Source: Candolleomyces eurysporus (Eukaryota; Basidiomycota; Agaricomycetes; Agaricales; Psathyrellaceae). Taken from it: 52,560 nt of DNA. The notes under the pieces are model-generated. The model ran no database searches, was not told the DNA's origin, and saw nothing but the letters and a program-made list of their open reading frames with translations. Below, piece after piece: positions 32,993 through 43,367 of this stretch. The stretch is taken from positions 1 through 52,560 of the forward strand of contig JANBPK010001506.1 of NCBI GenBank assembly GCA_027579435.1, in the 5' to 3' direction. The translations under genes were made by a program, and so were the position numbers. How positions within the stretch are numbered: the stretch's first letter is position 1; each line of letters begins with the position of its first letter.

Positions 32993-33169
32993 TGGTTCCG
33001 AACAAGGTGCGGGGATGGGTCATCTGAAGGCTGAGTTTGCTCCTATAATGACTTGGGGAACAGCGAAAGCAATACAGAGGGTCATACACACTGATATTAT
33101 ATTGAGTATCGAATGCACGTTCTTTCGTTTCTATCATCGAGTCATATCGGTTGTGCTAGCCATAGGTCG

Positions 33170-34626
33170 TTACAAAAACGTAAACTCATACAAGGTGCGC
33201 TTCCCTCCATTGGTGCCATTGACTCTGGTTGTACCAGGAGCAAGGGCTCTACGACGCACTCGCACAGGTGACCTGGAAGGCGATGAGGCGGATCGTAGCA
33301 CACGGCGCGACGCACTAAGTGGGTACGGTCGATGGAGTGGCCTAATTGGTGTCGTAAAAGTCTTGTCCGGATCGTCCTCATTTGGGATTCCTGGGGAAGA
33401 CAGGGACAAGGCTTCAACCCCCGCCTCAATCTCGAGCTCGTTGCTGGACTCGATATCAGCGTCGGCATCGCCTACCAAAGACCAATTCTCGTGGTCGGAG
33501 TGCTCTTCAGCAGGAGATGATAGACTTGCGGTCTCGTCGATTGCAGATAGGGCATCATCATGGCTTTCCATGTCAGATTCGAGGTCGCGGTCGGAGACAA
33601 AGTCGGAGTCTATGTTGCTCTCCGTGTTGGAATTGTAATCCATATCTGTCGTTGGAGGAGTGTCCAGACCGTTTGCTGCTTGATGATCTGGTCGTGTAAC
33701 ATTCGGACGAAGAAGGTAGGTCAAACGCTGCTCGCCTTCGCCTTTGCCTGCCAAATCAAATCATACTTCAACCCTCGCCGTTTGGTCGAGCAGGGGAAAG
33801 ACTCACTGAAGCTAACGATTTCATGGTACCTCGCACAACAGTGCACGACATATCTCGCAAACGCATCATCCGGAATACGCCAGACGAGCTGAAGGGGCGT
33901 TCGAGACACTTCCACGACCGCACGGGTATCGCCAATAGGAATACCATCGACATTGGGAGTATTGGGTCCAATGACGTCTGCTCGATCCGGATAGAGAACC
34001 GTCCCACCCAGGTGAAGCCAATTCAGCAGTTCGCCCTCAATGTCCTTGATGAGGGCCTCAGCTCGGCCACCCTGCCGCCTCAGTTCCTTCCTCATCCCCT
34101 TCAGACTGAGCGAGAATCGGCCTGCATTAGCGGAGACAGGGTCGGTGGGAGGGGGCTGGGTTGAATTTGGGAGCTTCACAGTTCGTGGAAGACATGGAGG
34201 CAACGGTTCCGGGAAGGTCGGTCGGGTTTGGGGAGGGGGAATGCCATAGTCTTTCCTGGTTGCAGTTACAATGTGTGGGTTACCCACAAAATCGGCTGGA
34301 ATCACATAGAGCCAGGAAAGGGAAGGTGAAATAAATAGTCTGCGCGGAGACGAGGGTGGATGCAACAGCTACAGACCGTTATCTTTGCGCCTCACCCAGC
34401 GCTTGCCATCGTTCTGGTCCCTCTGTCGCTTCTTGGCTGGTGCAGCTGCATTCTGAGCACGCCTTGCGGCAGCTCTTTCCTGCAAGTCCCCTTGCAAGTG
34501 GGCGAAGCGGTTGCTGAGCCCAGGGTGGCGCAGGATCGCTGGGAACGAGAGGATCGGTGGGCCTTGCACGGGTGAAGCTGTCGTTGGGACTGGGGCTGGG
34601 GCTGGGGCTGCAACAATGTCGGTCAT
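33170..34626 (-). CDS. R3H-domain protein (R3HDM4-like)
   Basis: Exons 34626-34377, 34295-33807 and 33747-33170 give 438 aa. The N-terminus (PPILSFPAILRHPGLSNRF, basic AKKRQRDQ, KRWVRRKDN, then FVGNPHIVTATRKDYG and LPRTVKLP) resembles the R3H-associated N-terminal domain. It is followed by an R3H domain at about 185-250 ending FARYVVHCC and ARYHEIVSFS. R3H domains bind single-stranded nucleic acid. The C-terminal 190 residues are acidic and Ser-rich with a basic end, and are probably disordered. The first intron uses a weak GTCTGT donor, chosen because it alone keeps the domain in frame. The specific cellular role is unknown. Confidence 0.8.
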
Positions 34627-34873
34627 TGCAAGTAGAGTGGGCGGAGGTAATGTTCAAGGATTATCTTGTCTTGAAAGGACGATTGGCAGTCAAATAGGAA
34701 GGAAACCCAAAGCAGGGCGGCTCCGGTCGGCAAGGTGTCAGAATATGTCAGCGAGATAAGATAAGATATATGTACATGATGACAGATCTACACATAGAAG
34801 GCTATCTGCGGAGTCCAAGTTGCTACAAAACATATCGAGTGATACAAGGAAAGCAGTAAACGCAAGTAGGAAA

Positions 34874-37800
34874 TCAACCAGTAATTAGTCTTGCGAGCAG
34901 GTATAGCGTAGATCCAGCAAATCTCTGCGTGGAACGGGTCAGTCATTGAGATATTGAAAGGAACTCGCCCACTTACGATTAGATTCATGATAGCAGTGAA
35001 AGCGAGAATCATCACAAGGTATCCCTTGGTCTTCGACATACTATTATCGGGACTGAAAGTGTCCGGTGAATTGTTACTCAAAATAACCACCAGGAGCAAC
35101 CCCTAGTAAACCGAAGTCATAATATGTCAGTCATTTCGGCTCCGACTGTCAAACTGGCATCATAGCACTCACATTCGACAACACCCAGGCCAGAAGGACA
35201 TTCGTCCGCACACTAGCATAATACTCTTTCGCCGCTTGTTCCTTTTCTGCGATACTCGGAGGGGCTTTTTTAGCCTTTTCATCATGGACCGGGATGCGAT
35301 CTCGAAGGTTCGCAAGGGACTCTTCGTAGATGTTGTTAATGTCTGCCGCCTCCGTGGGCATTTCGACGTCAACCTGAGAATGACTATCTTGAATGACAGC
35401 TCCCAAGTCAGTTTCCGGAGTAGAGTCTTGCTTGGTTCCCCATGATATCTAAAAATAATGAATTAGCCAAAGAACAAGGAAGTAGGTGGGAGAAACTTAC
35501 GTCGTCCAGATTTGAGAACGCGTAGCTAAATGGAGAAGTTAATACTAGCTTGAATAGAGGAAGGGAAAAGACCCACATATTCAAAATGTTGATATACATT
35601 GGCGAAAGGAACATATACGGGATGAAACTTGTGAACATGTGCCATGGATCAAGTGCTAGTAGGCTACTGAACGCGTATACTAGGAATCCGTCAATAACTT
35701 TCGTTTCAACGACAGGGCAAGGTCACTTACATCCATAAGTGATCAAGACACTGAACACCATAGTCGTGTTGGCCGTTCCTCCTTGCTTGGCTGCTTGAAT
35801 GGCACACGCAATAGCAGCCACGACCATGTATATCATCAAGATACCCATGGTGTAGGTCATAATCTTGAACTTGAGTTCGGCACTACAAGAAGACTCAATC
35901 TGTAATCCTTGGTCTTTCTCAAAACGAACAACTTACTTTTGAGGTTTGTTCCCCATTGAAATCAGGAAACATGAGACGATCAGTGCCCCCAAAAAGAAGT
36001 GCGTTATCGTGTTGAAGTACCCAATGCCGCCGAGGTTAAACGATCCGTCCTCCAAGGACGTTGTTAATACAACCTAGACCCCACAGTTCAGTTGACTGGT
36101 CCTGCGGTAAACAGACTACAACGACTCACGAAGAACAGGTAGAAATTGCCCTAGGATCATTGCACATTAGCTTCACATGGAGTCAACAAGACGAAGAAGA
36201 GGACTCACGATACTGAACCACGCAAATACCAAGTTGAGAATGTTATACACGGTCTCAATCATCAGCATTACTTTTCGCGCAAAGCTGTGGCCAGAGCTCA
36301 TGACCTGGCCAATATGTGCGATGGCATAAGTGGCAGCGAAGAAAGACCCATTTAGCCATCGACGACGTTGACTGATAAACTCTGGAAGTTTATCAGGCAC
36401 GTCAGTTTCGCCAATAGCGCCTTTCACGTATTTTAGGACCCTGAACAGGGGAGCAATTAAGAGGAGTCTGCGCCTCAGGAAGTGATGGAAAAACATACCA
36501 GTTGCAGTTCTTCTTCGCGACGAGTTCGAAGCACAGAATACGCTATCAGAGTGTTAGTCGCTTTCAGTAACGGGTCTTCATTGAAGGCTTACATCCTCGG
36601 CCAAATCTAGCCCAGAAAAACAGATCAGCTAGGGCCAAAAATACCAAGCAACGAAACTTACACATGTTGGACGTGAAGATATCTGTATCTCGACCATGGA
36701 GGACTTCACCTTTGAAGTACGAAGCTAAAGGACCAACTCCAGTCGTCGAATCATTTTGCAGGGCGATGTAACGGTACGCAGAGAAGGCGCCAGGCTACAA
36801 AGATATTTCAGTCAGCGACAGACCGATTAGATTGGAAATAGAACGTACCAAAACGCTAATATAGCCGAACATCGACTCGGTGGTTTTGTCCAAGATACAG
36901 CTAATCTTGTATTCAAAGTTCTGCGCAGCAACTATTCCAAGGGGTCAGTCAAACGGTTGAGAAGTCAGGATGGTGAGCTACTCACCCAGCGGATTGAGCA
37001 AAAGTGACCAGTTCTTCCCCTTATAGGCCGCGATTTCACCACAAGCTCCTCCGACATTAGAACTGAGGTCGAATGTCTTCCACAAGCGGTAGAGACTATT
37101 GTTTCCAGGCCGCGTCCCAACATCAAGCAGAATGCAGATGTTAGGTTGAAGTAGAGGTGCAAAGGCATTGAAGAACCATCGATGGCTGTTAATCTTCTTC
37201 TGGTTCTTCTCCTTCATGCAGAACAGAATTTGGCAAGGCACGATGCCCTTGTCGGGGTATCGGAAGTGCAGATTCGAGTCAAGAGCAAAGGATGTGGTGT
37301 ACTCGAAGAGATGGGCCGTAACTTCTTTGTTGTTGACCATATTTTTCATGTGATCTCCGGGTTGGTAGACGCCGAGGAGAGTCAGGCAGTCGAGGACACG
37401 AGGGTGGATCTTCTTTCGACCATCGGCAACGATGCACACGACCACCTAAGGGCGCGAGATATTTAGCACAGCGATGGATGAGAAATGTCGCTTGGTACAA
37501 ACCTTCTCCCAGGCGTTGGGTCCCCAGGTCTGTGAACTCTTCCGCGTGCAAAGATGGGAGATGTTCCGCATCACACCATACAAGGTTCGGCAGAATAGCA
37601 CCTCATCCTCCTGGAGTCGAGTCAATACAGAAACGGAACAACTCGAAGGAAAGACACACGTTGTACATAGTAATCACAATGAACAGTTCCGTCCGCCTTC
37701 CGGTTTCATTCTGCCTCAAGAAGAAACCTTTCTTCTCGAACTCGTCGGGATCGCAGGTCACAGCAGTATAGCGCGTGTGCATTGTCTCCGGCTCACCCTT

Positions 37801-38817
37801 CCTCGGAAGAACAAGCTTAGGAGGGACAGGCAAATCAACGACCAAATTACCATTGGTCAGTTGAACGCGTTTCTTGGTTTTGTGTCGCCGAATCACCCTT
37901 CCCGTCGGCGCCGGACCGAAGTGTCTCGTTTCGAGAGGGGCTTCTGGTAATGAGAATTGGCTGGACTTGGGCGTCTCTGGTAGGGGATCGAATACAACAT
38001 TGTGTGCATCGGCTGAGTAGTACGTGCTCGACCGCGAATACTCGTTTAGGTCATAAGAGTCGCCGAGGGCGGCCTTTTCTGGATCGGTGGCGGCATAGCC
38101 GGTATAGTGGAAGCTGTCATTTCCTACGAGGTAGTAATCCTCGTCGTCAACGGCAGGCGTTGGGGACCTCGAGCGTGGTATTCTTCGACTCGCTGGTGAG
38201 AAGTGTGCGGAGGTGTAGGCTTCAGTGTCTTGAGCGAAGTGGTCTACAGCGCCTGCGTACAGGGTTGATCCACTGTCATAGGAAGGGTAAGAGCCGTGTG
38301 AGGGGGCGTAATAGCCCTGTTCGTTAGATACTTCTGATACAGATGCAAGGGGCGTTGTTGGGTCATGGAATGGGTCTTGAGAGGGGGCGTAAATCGATGA
38401 GCGCCCGGCAGAATTGGCGTCGTCTATTTGCAGGGTTTCACCAGTCATTATTGGGGCCAAGTATTGGCCTGGCTGATATGGTTTGTAGGCCATCTGTGGC
38501 TTTGAAGCTTGGCCATTGTAGTGTACGGGTGGAGGTTGGGCTATCGAGGTCGGTTCGTTGATTGACTGCGGCCGAAGTGCTGGACTCGGCTGCTGTCGAT
38601 GCGGCTGCGATTCGACAGGGTGTCTTCCGAGTAGCCTGTCCACTGCTCTGGTAATGTCGTCGTCATGAGGGTCGTTCGAAATGCTTGAATTTATTGCTGG
38701 CAGCACGGGAGGGTCGGAGAGGCTGTATCTCTGGACGCTGGAGTCGACCGGTGACTGCATGGGCGTTTCTTCGTTTGGCGTCTGGGATCGCGGCGCTGGT
38801 TTTCGTCTCAGAACCAT
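34874..38817 (-). CDS. Chitin synthase, division I (class I-III type)
   Basis: This processive family 2 glycosyltransferase makes chitin from UDP-GlcNAc at the plasma membrane. Sixteen exons (38817-37660, 37610-37503, 37445-36986, 36931-36849, 36794-36662, 36606-36593, 36542-36499, 36440-36209, 36150-36130, 36073-35937, 35882-35731, 35679-35577, 35525-35501, 35448-35173, 35102-34977, 34924-34874) give 1040 aa. A disordered Pro/Ser/Tyr-rich N-terminus of about 300 residues precedes the division I N-terminal motif [18 protein letters not shown]. Catalytic landmarks are EDRIL (651-655) and QRRRW (691-695). A multipass C-terminal region follows, ending [16 protein letters not shown]. Three exons are only 14, 21 and 25 nt. 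There is no myosin head or chitin-synthase division II feature. It is divergent from the Smr gene. Confidence 0.96.
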
Positions 38818-39405
38818 GTTGGCTCTTGGTCGTTATTGAAATCTTGCAGGGGCTCGTTTGTCTTGCGGTTCGTTGGTTCAGGGCAGATCACAACACAACA
38901 TAAAACGCCAGAAACAGAAATTCAAATGAGGCGCGTCAGATCATGCATCATGTGACCGCGAATTGAGACACTGCCACTCAGAGCGTGGGAAACACGTGGA
39001 AGCCGCGAGGCTCTCGGAGTCGACGTGACAGCGACTTCGAGCAAATCTTGGCAAATCCTTCTTCTCATTTCTTTTGTACTCTACCCTGCCTTATTCACAT
39101 TACCCGTATCATCTTCGCCTTTAGACACTGTCAGTCTATTCCTTTTCAGCCTTTTCTGACAGTGAATTCACTATACAGTTGCCAGGCGTCCCTATACCCA
39201 CTCTTGTAACAATCACAGCAACAACTATAGACTCGCTTTCGGTTGCTGCGTGGATTTAATATCACCCCGCAAGTTTCCGTATGCTCACGGCCGGAATCAC
39301 CACGAGGCCATCGTTGTGAACCGCCCCAGCCACGCCTACAGTCGTCGTGGACCCTGACCGTGAAATGCTCTTATGCCGCAACCCTCACTCCGATAACCCT
39401 TCACC
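38818..39405. promoter_or_regulatory. Divergent chitin synthase/Smr intergenic region
   Basis: This 588-bp head-to-head spacer must carry both promoters. It has CT-rich stretches (about 39055-39200). I see no clear TATA box and no extra gene. Confidence 0.35.
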
Positions 39406-41494
39406 ATGGATATCGCTTTCTCTATTATAAGCGGTCTGTTTCTGCGAGTTGTCACCCATCGTGTCGATGTGGAGCCACTGAGCAAGCTCTCTTCTGCCTT
39501 TGTTGGGATTTGGGAAGGGATGGTGGTCCACCAAATGTCCAGTCGCTCGTCCTCTGAGCTGGATCATTACCTGGCCTATGGCCTACGAGTCTTGGTTGAT
39601 TATATGGTCTCTAGAGATCATTCAAAGACAGTAATGATACTTGTGTGGACCACGCTTGGAGCCATTGCCTCTGAGTTTGTAACTCCTCGACGCACCCTCA
39701 GAGCCCCTTCCCCCAAACGACGAAGCAGATCTTCCCGCGCACGAACGTCCCGTATTAGACACCAGCTCAACTTAAATCAACTACCTGCTCTCCCAACGAC
39801 CTCTGCGACAACCAAGCTACCACTCCTTCCACCAAATCTACAAACTGGAACTCCCGTAACAATAACCAAGCCACCCTCTCCACCTAGTTGCTTCCTCGGA
39901 GCCGACTCGGATATCCTCGACCCCTTTTCCCCNGATTCCCGCCCCCGTCCACCCTCTAGAGCTATCACCAACCCGTCCGCCCACGGGGTTGGCTTCGCAT
40001 TTGGAAAAGGGCGAAGAAAACGATTCACCAGCACGAAAGCCAGTCCTTCCCACTCCTCCTCAAAGCGCCCCTTCTGATGGCATTGGAAACAGTCGTCCTA
40101 CAACTTCTCCTCATCGACTCTCAACTATTCAAGAAATGTCATCTGCCGCCGAACGAACCCCACCGCCTCCACCACTACCACAACCAGCCCCGCCCGCGCC
40201 AGCCGCGGTTGAGAAAGTTGTGCCTCAACCTACGACAAGCACTAACCCTTCCGGAGCCAACTCTCCCCTACCCATTCCGAATTCGACCATGCAAGGTTTC
40301 TCAATATCCAACCCTTTCAATGACGATGAAGACGACGGTGGTATCCAACATAGCACACCGTTCGCGAAAACCGCACCTGCCCCTGTACCCGTTCCCAATA
40401 TGTCGACTACAAATTGGCGCCCTCACATCCCTGACCCTCTGAGTGTCGACCCCTTCGAATCTCCGCCATGGAAACCCCAAGACGATTTAGACGAACTCAG
40501 CACCCCGCCTTTCAATGGTGCTGATAGTTCGGTGGCCAATGCTGCTGAAATAGACGGTGACCCCTTGCGCACGCCTAACTCTATGGATCCCAATATCCTT
40601 TCTCCCCTTGTACTCGAAGAGGAGCTGAATGGGGGTGTGCCGCTCGTCTCCGTTATACAAGGTCCTATGCCTTCGATATCTCAAGTCCAGGCTCTCATTG
40701 ACTCGGCCCCCACTCCGGGCTCAACAAGGAAGGCCGCCGCTGCGGGCTCGAGTACGGCGCCGAACGGTGGGGCGCTGCTGTCATCCGAAGTGCCTGCGAC
40801 GCCGGCTTCGCCTCCAAAACATCAAGACGACCCCGACTCTCATAGCGACGGTTTGAGCGTCTTATCGAGTCCCGAACCGCGCGTTGTGAATGCCAAAGCC
40901 GAGAAACTTCGTCAAGACGCGAAGGCTGCCGAGAAAGAATATCACGAGTTGAAGGGGAAGCATCACGATGCCGTGAAAGAGGGGAAGGTTGCGGAAGGGT
41001 TTTTACTCAAGCGAAAGATGTTGGACGCGGAGGAGAGGGCGAAGGAGCTGCATAGGAAGGCAGCGAGGAGGTATTATGCTTGTGAGTACCACCTAATCTA
41101 CATTCCTCCGTGTGCCACAGGGATGAGTTGCTTACCTATGGTCGATTCGCTTACAGCTCTGAACGAACTGAATCCCAAGCAAAAGGAGGATACGATTGAC
41201 GTGCATGGTCTCCGGCCCAGCGAAGCTGTTGATAAGACGGAGCGAGCTTTGACTCAGGCCATGGACAACGGCTTGACCACACTTAGAGTCATCGTGGGCA
41301 AGGGTCTGCATTCTGTCGGCGGTCAGCCTGTTCTCAAGAAGGTCATCACACAGACCATGGAGAAGTGAGTTTCTCATTTATATTCGAATGCAGACAACTT
41401 CTAACAGAGTATTGGACATTACAGACAGAAGATTGCCTGCGAAGTGGACAGCGGGAACGCTGGTGTCCTGATCCTCACTGTACCAACTGTATGA
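39406..41494 (+). CDS. DUF1771-Smr domain protein
   Basis: Exons 39406-41081, 41157-41364 and 41425-41494 give 650 aa, provided the N at 39933 (in CCCCTTTTCCCCN) is an extra base; otherwise the frame breaks there. The N-terminal 90 residues (ISGLFLRVV, VEPLSKLSSAFVGIWEG) are moderately hydrophobic. A long low-complexity Pro/Ser-rich region follows to about residue 490. A DUF1771 helical segment (AEKEYHELKGKHHDAV, LLKRKMLDAEERAKELHRKA) covers about 500-560. The C-terminal Smr domain has IDVHGLRPSEA near 572 and VIVGKGLHS near 602. Smr domains are nucleic-acid-binding or nicking modules; eukaryotic relatives act in RNA surveillance or ubiquitin-linked roles. The exact role here is unknown. Confidence 0.87.
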
Positions 41495-41893
41495 CGAGTG
41501 ACGACCAATAGACGCTGACCGTCCTACTCGTTTGTTGACCTCTCCTCCCCGCCGAACTTTGCTTTCGATTTCATGATGTTACTTATGACTTCATGAATTA
41601 ATTCGTGTACTTGTATCTCACCGCTATCGTTGTCGCAATCGTGTAGTTGTATCGCCAAATTCATAGCTCCGACAAATCAATGTTAGTCTGTCCCTCGCAA
41701 TTCAGGCCTCATAAAATCACCATTTTTGCAGTCAAGCTGGGAATCGGCAAAAAANCAGACCCTTCTAGAAATTCATTTATTTGAGCCAGGTAAATGCGGA
41801 TATTGGAAAATGCTTGTTACTGCTTTGTACTGCTTTGTATTTCCAACATTCCGGGTATGCAAGGTTCGGGAAGGCGGTGGGAGGATAGACGGA
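41495..41893. other. Convergent 3' intergenic region
   Basis: This 399-bp spacer lies between two convergent genes, Smr and the zinc-finger gene, and holds both 3' UTRs. It includes an A-run with an N at 41755. No gene is seen. Confidence 0.4.
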
Positions 41894-43031
41894 TTACATC
41901 TGGCGTCGGCCCCGAGCACTACTTGCAGGTGCTTTTCGCTTTTTGAATACTGGCGCAGGAGCATCCGAAGGCGTTGGTGCAATCGTTGTGTCGGGTTTAG
42001 ACTCCTCCTCCCGCTCCATAGTAGATGCCTCAGCAGCTTCTTCTGTTTTCACTGGTGGCTCGGGCGGGGCGAACGGTGCGGCTGGTTCGGGGTCGACAGC
42101 TGGTCCCCACGAGACCTTCGCCCATTTCGAGCCAGATGTCGAGGGTGCAGAGGGCTCTGAGCTCCCCTCCTCTTGTCTGACCGGTGTGCTGCTGGTCGAG
42201 TCATTCGGTGCCGATGAGGACTTGAGCTGTAATGGTGTCCATTTCAAAGGAGCTGCTGGTTCAGGCTCCTCCGGCTTCGTTTCCTCCTGCTTAACGGGCT
42301 CTTCCTTCTTCTTCACTTTAATTGGAATTAAACCAGGGTCGTATATCTCTCCCAAACCGGTCCCCAGCGTCCTTTTCCGGATTTTGAAGCTTCGTGTGTC
42401 TTCCTCATCTGCAACGGTCGTTTCTGCGGGTCGCTTTTCGCCTACCGATACATCGGGTTTCACATCCTCTTCTTCTCCGGGAGGTGCTTCTCCTTGTGGG
42501 GGTGGTGGCGTTGGGTTCACTGTGACAACCTCCCATTCTCCTGCAACACCTTGTGACCGTCGGAGTTCCTGTTCTGCAGCTAGTCGTTCTGCATCTGGGT
42601 CCGTGTATCCCAGCGATTCTGCGGTAGAGTAGTTGGCCCATGGACCTGAGGAGGATGGTTTGTTGTCGGCGAGCCGTCGGGGTGCTGTGGGTTTCGAGGG
42701 ACCAGCGGCTGCGCTTGCTCGTCCTGCACCGACATCTTCGGCGAACGCTGCATTCGCTAACTAGAGACGCGATACTGAAATGAGTGATTTTGTGGCTGAG
42801 ATGGATTCTTAACGAACGTACCTTTTCGACCCTCTCCATCTCCCGCTTCTCCTCCTCCTGGTCCTTCTTCCTCTGCACTCCCTGCTTGTAGATCCCCCGA
42901 ATATACCGCTCGAGGTTGCCTTTGTGCCGCATGCCAGACTCATGGTGGTTTCGAGACGGTGCGTCGTCCGCAATGTAGATTTCACAGTATTTACAGAAAT
43001 ACTTCTTCTTGGAAACCCAGTATTCGCTCAT
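41894..43031 (-). CDS. U1-type zinc-finger splicing protein (WBP4-like)
   Basis: Exons 43031-42822 and 42760-41894 give 358 aa. The extreme N-terminus MSEYWVSKKKYFCKYCEIYI carries a U1/matrin-type C2H2 finger (Cys13, Cys16, then His29/His30 and His36 in the HESGMRH context). A basic/acidic helix with KQGVQRKKDQEEEKREMERV follows, as in WBP4/FBP21 and ZOP1, which are spliceosome-associated factors. The rest is low-complexity, Glu/Pro/Lys-rich, with a small conserved GTGLGEIYDPG and LKWTPL segment. No WW domain is visible, unlike animal WBP4, so orthology is tentative. It probably acts in the nucleus in pre-mRNA splicing. It is divergent from the transporter gene. Confidence 0.8.
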
Positions 43032-43367
43032 GGTTACGGTGTTGACGGGGATGAAGATGAAAGGGGAACGGGCGCCTGGAAAGGGGACTCCGAAGCGGCC
43101 GACGATCACAGGACCGGAATTGTTTGATGTCCATATCTAACCACAAGAGACAGCTCCCGATGATCTCACATGTAACACCTATCTGCATACCGTTCGCATG
43201 GTCCACTATAAAGCTGGAGGTCGTCTGACACCCACAAGAATCTAGCTCCCTGCTTCCCCTCTTTCTCCCTCAGCTAGCTGAGTCCGCTCTTGTGTGGTGT
43301 GCTAACTGGTTCGGTGCACCTCTGGTCCGCAAACGCTGAATACCGCTACGTCTGGACACTTTCGACC
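43032..43367. promoter_or_regulatory. Divergent zinc-finger/transporter promoter region
   Basis: This 336-bp head-to-head spacer carries both promoters. A CTTCCCCTCTTTCTCCCTC pyrimidine tract lies at about 43252-43270, typical of fungal initiator regions. No gene is seen. Confidence 0.35.

Noticed and set aside
17176..33169. Transposable element driving the NLR expansion
   Set aside because: I looked for transposase, reverse transcriptase, terminal inverted or long direct repeats and target-site duplications and found none. The repeats seen are gene-derived segments.
32766..33638. A 290-codon plus-strand frame across the F-box relic and R3H 3' exon
   Set aside because: It is antisense to the F-box D relic and to the R3H C-terminal exon; no independent similarity is seen.
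34788..34873. Longer reading of the chitin synthase last exon (ending at 34788)
   Set aside because: That frame reads [11 protein letters not shown] after the intron. The other frame gives [16 protein letters not shown], which matches the usual C-terminus of class I-III chitin synthases, so the stop at 34874 is preferred.
41943..42632. A 229-codon plus-strand Ser/Gly-rich frame
   Set aside because: It is the antisense shadow of the Glu/Pro-rich part of the zinc-finger gene.
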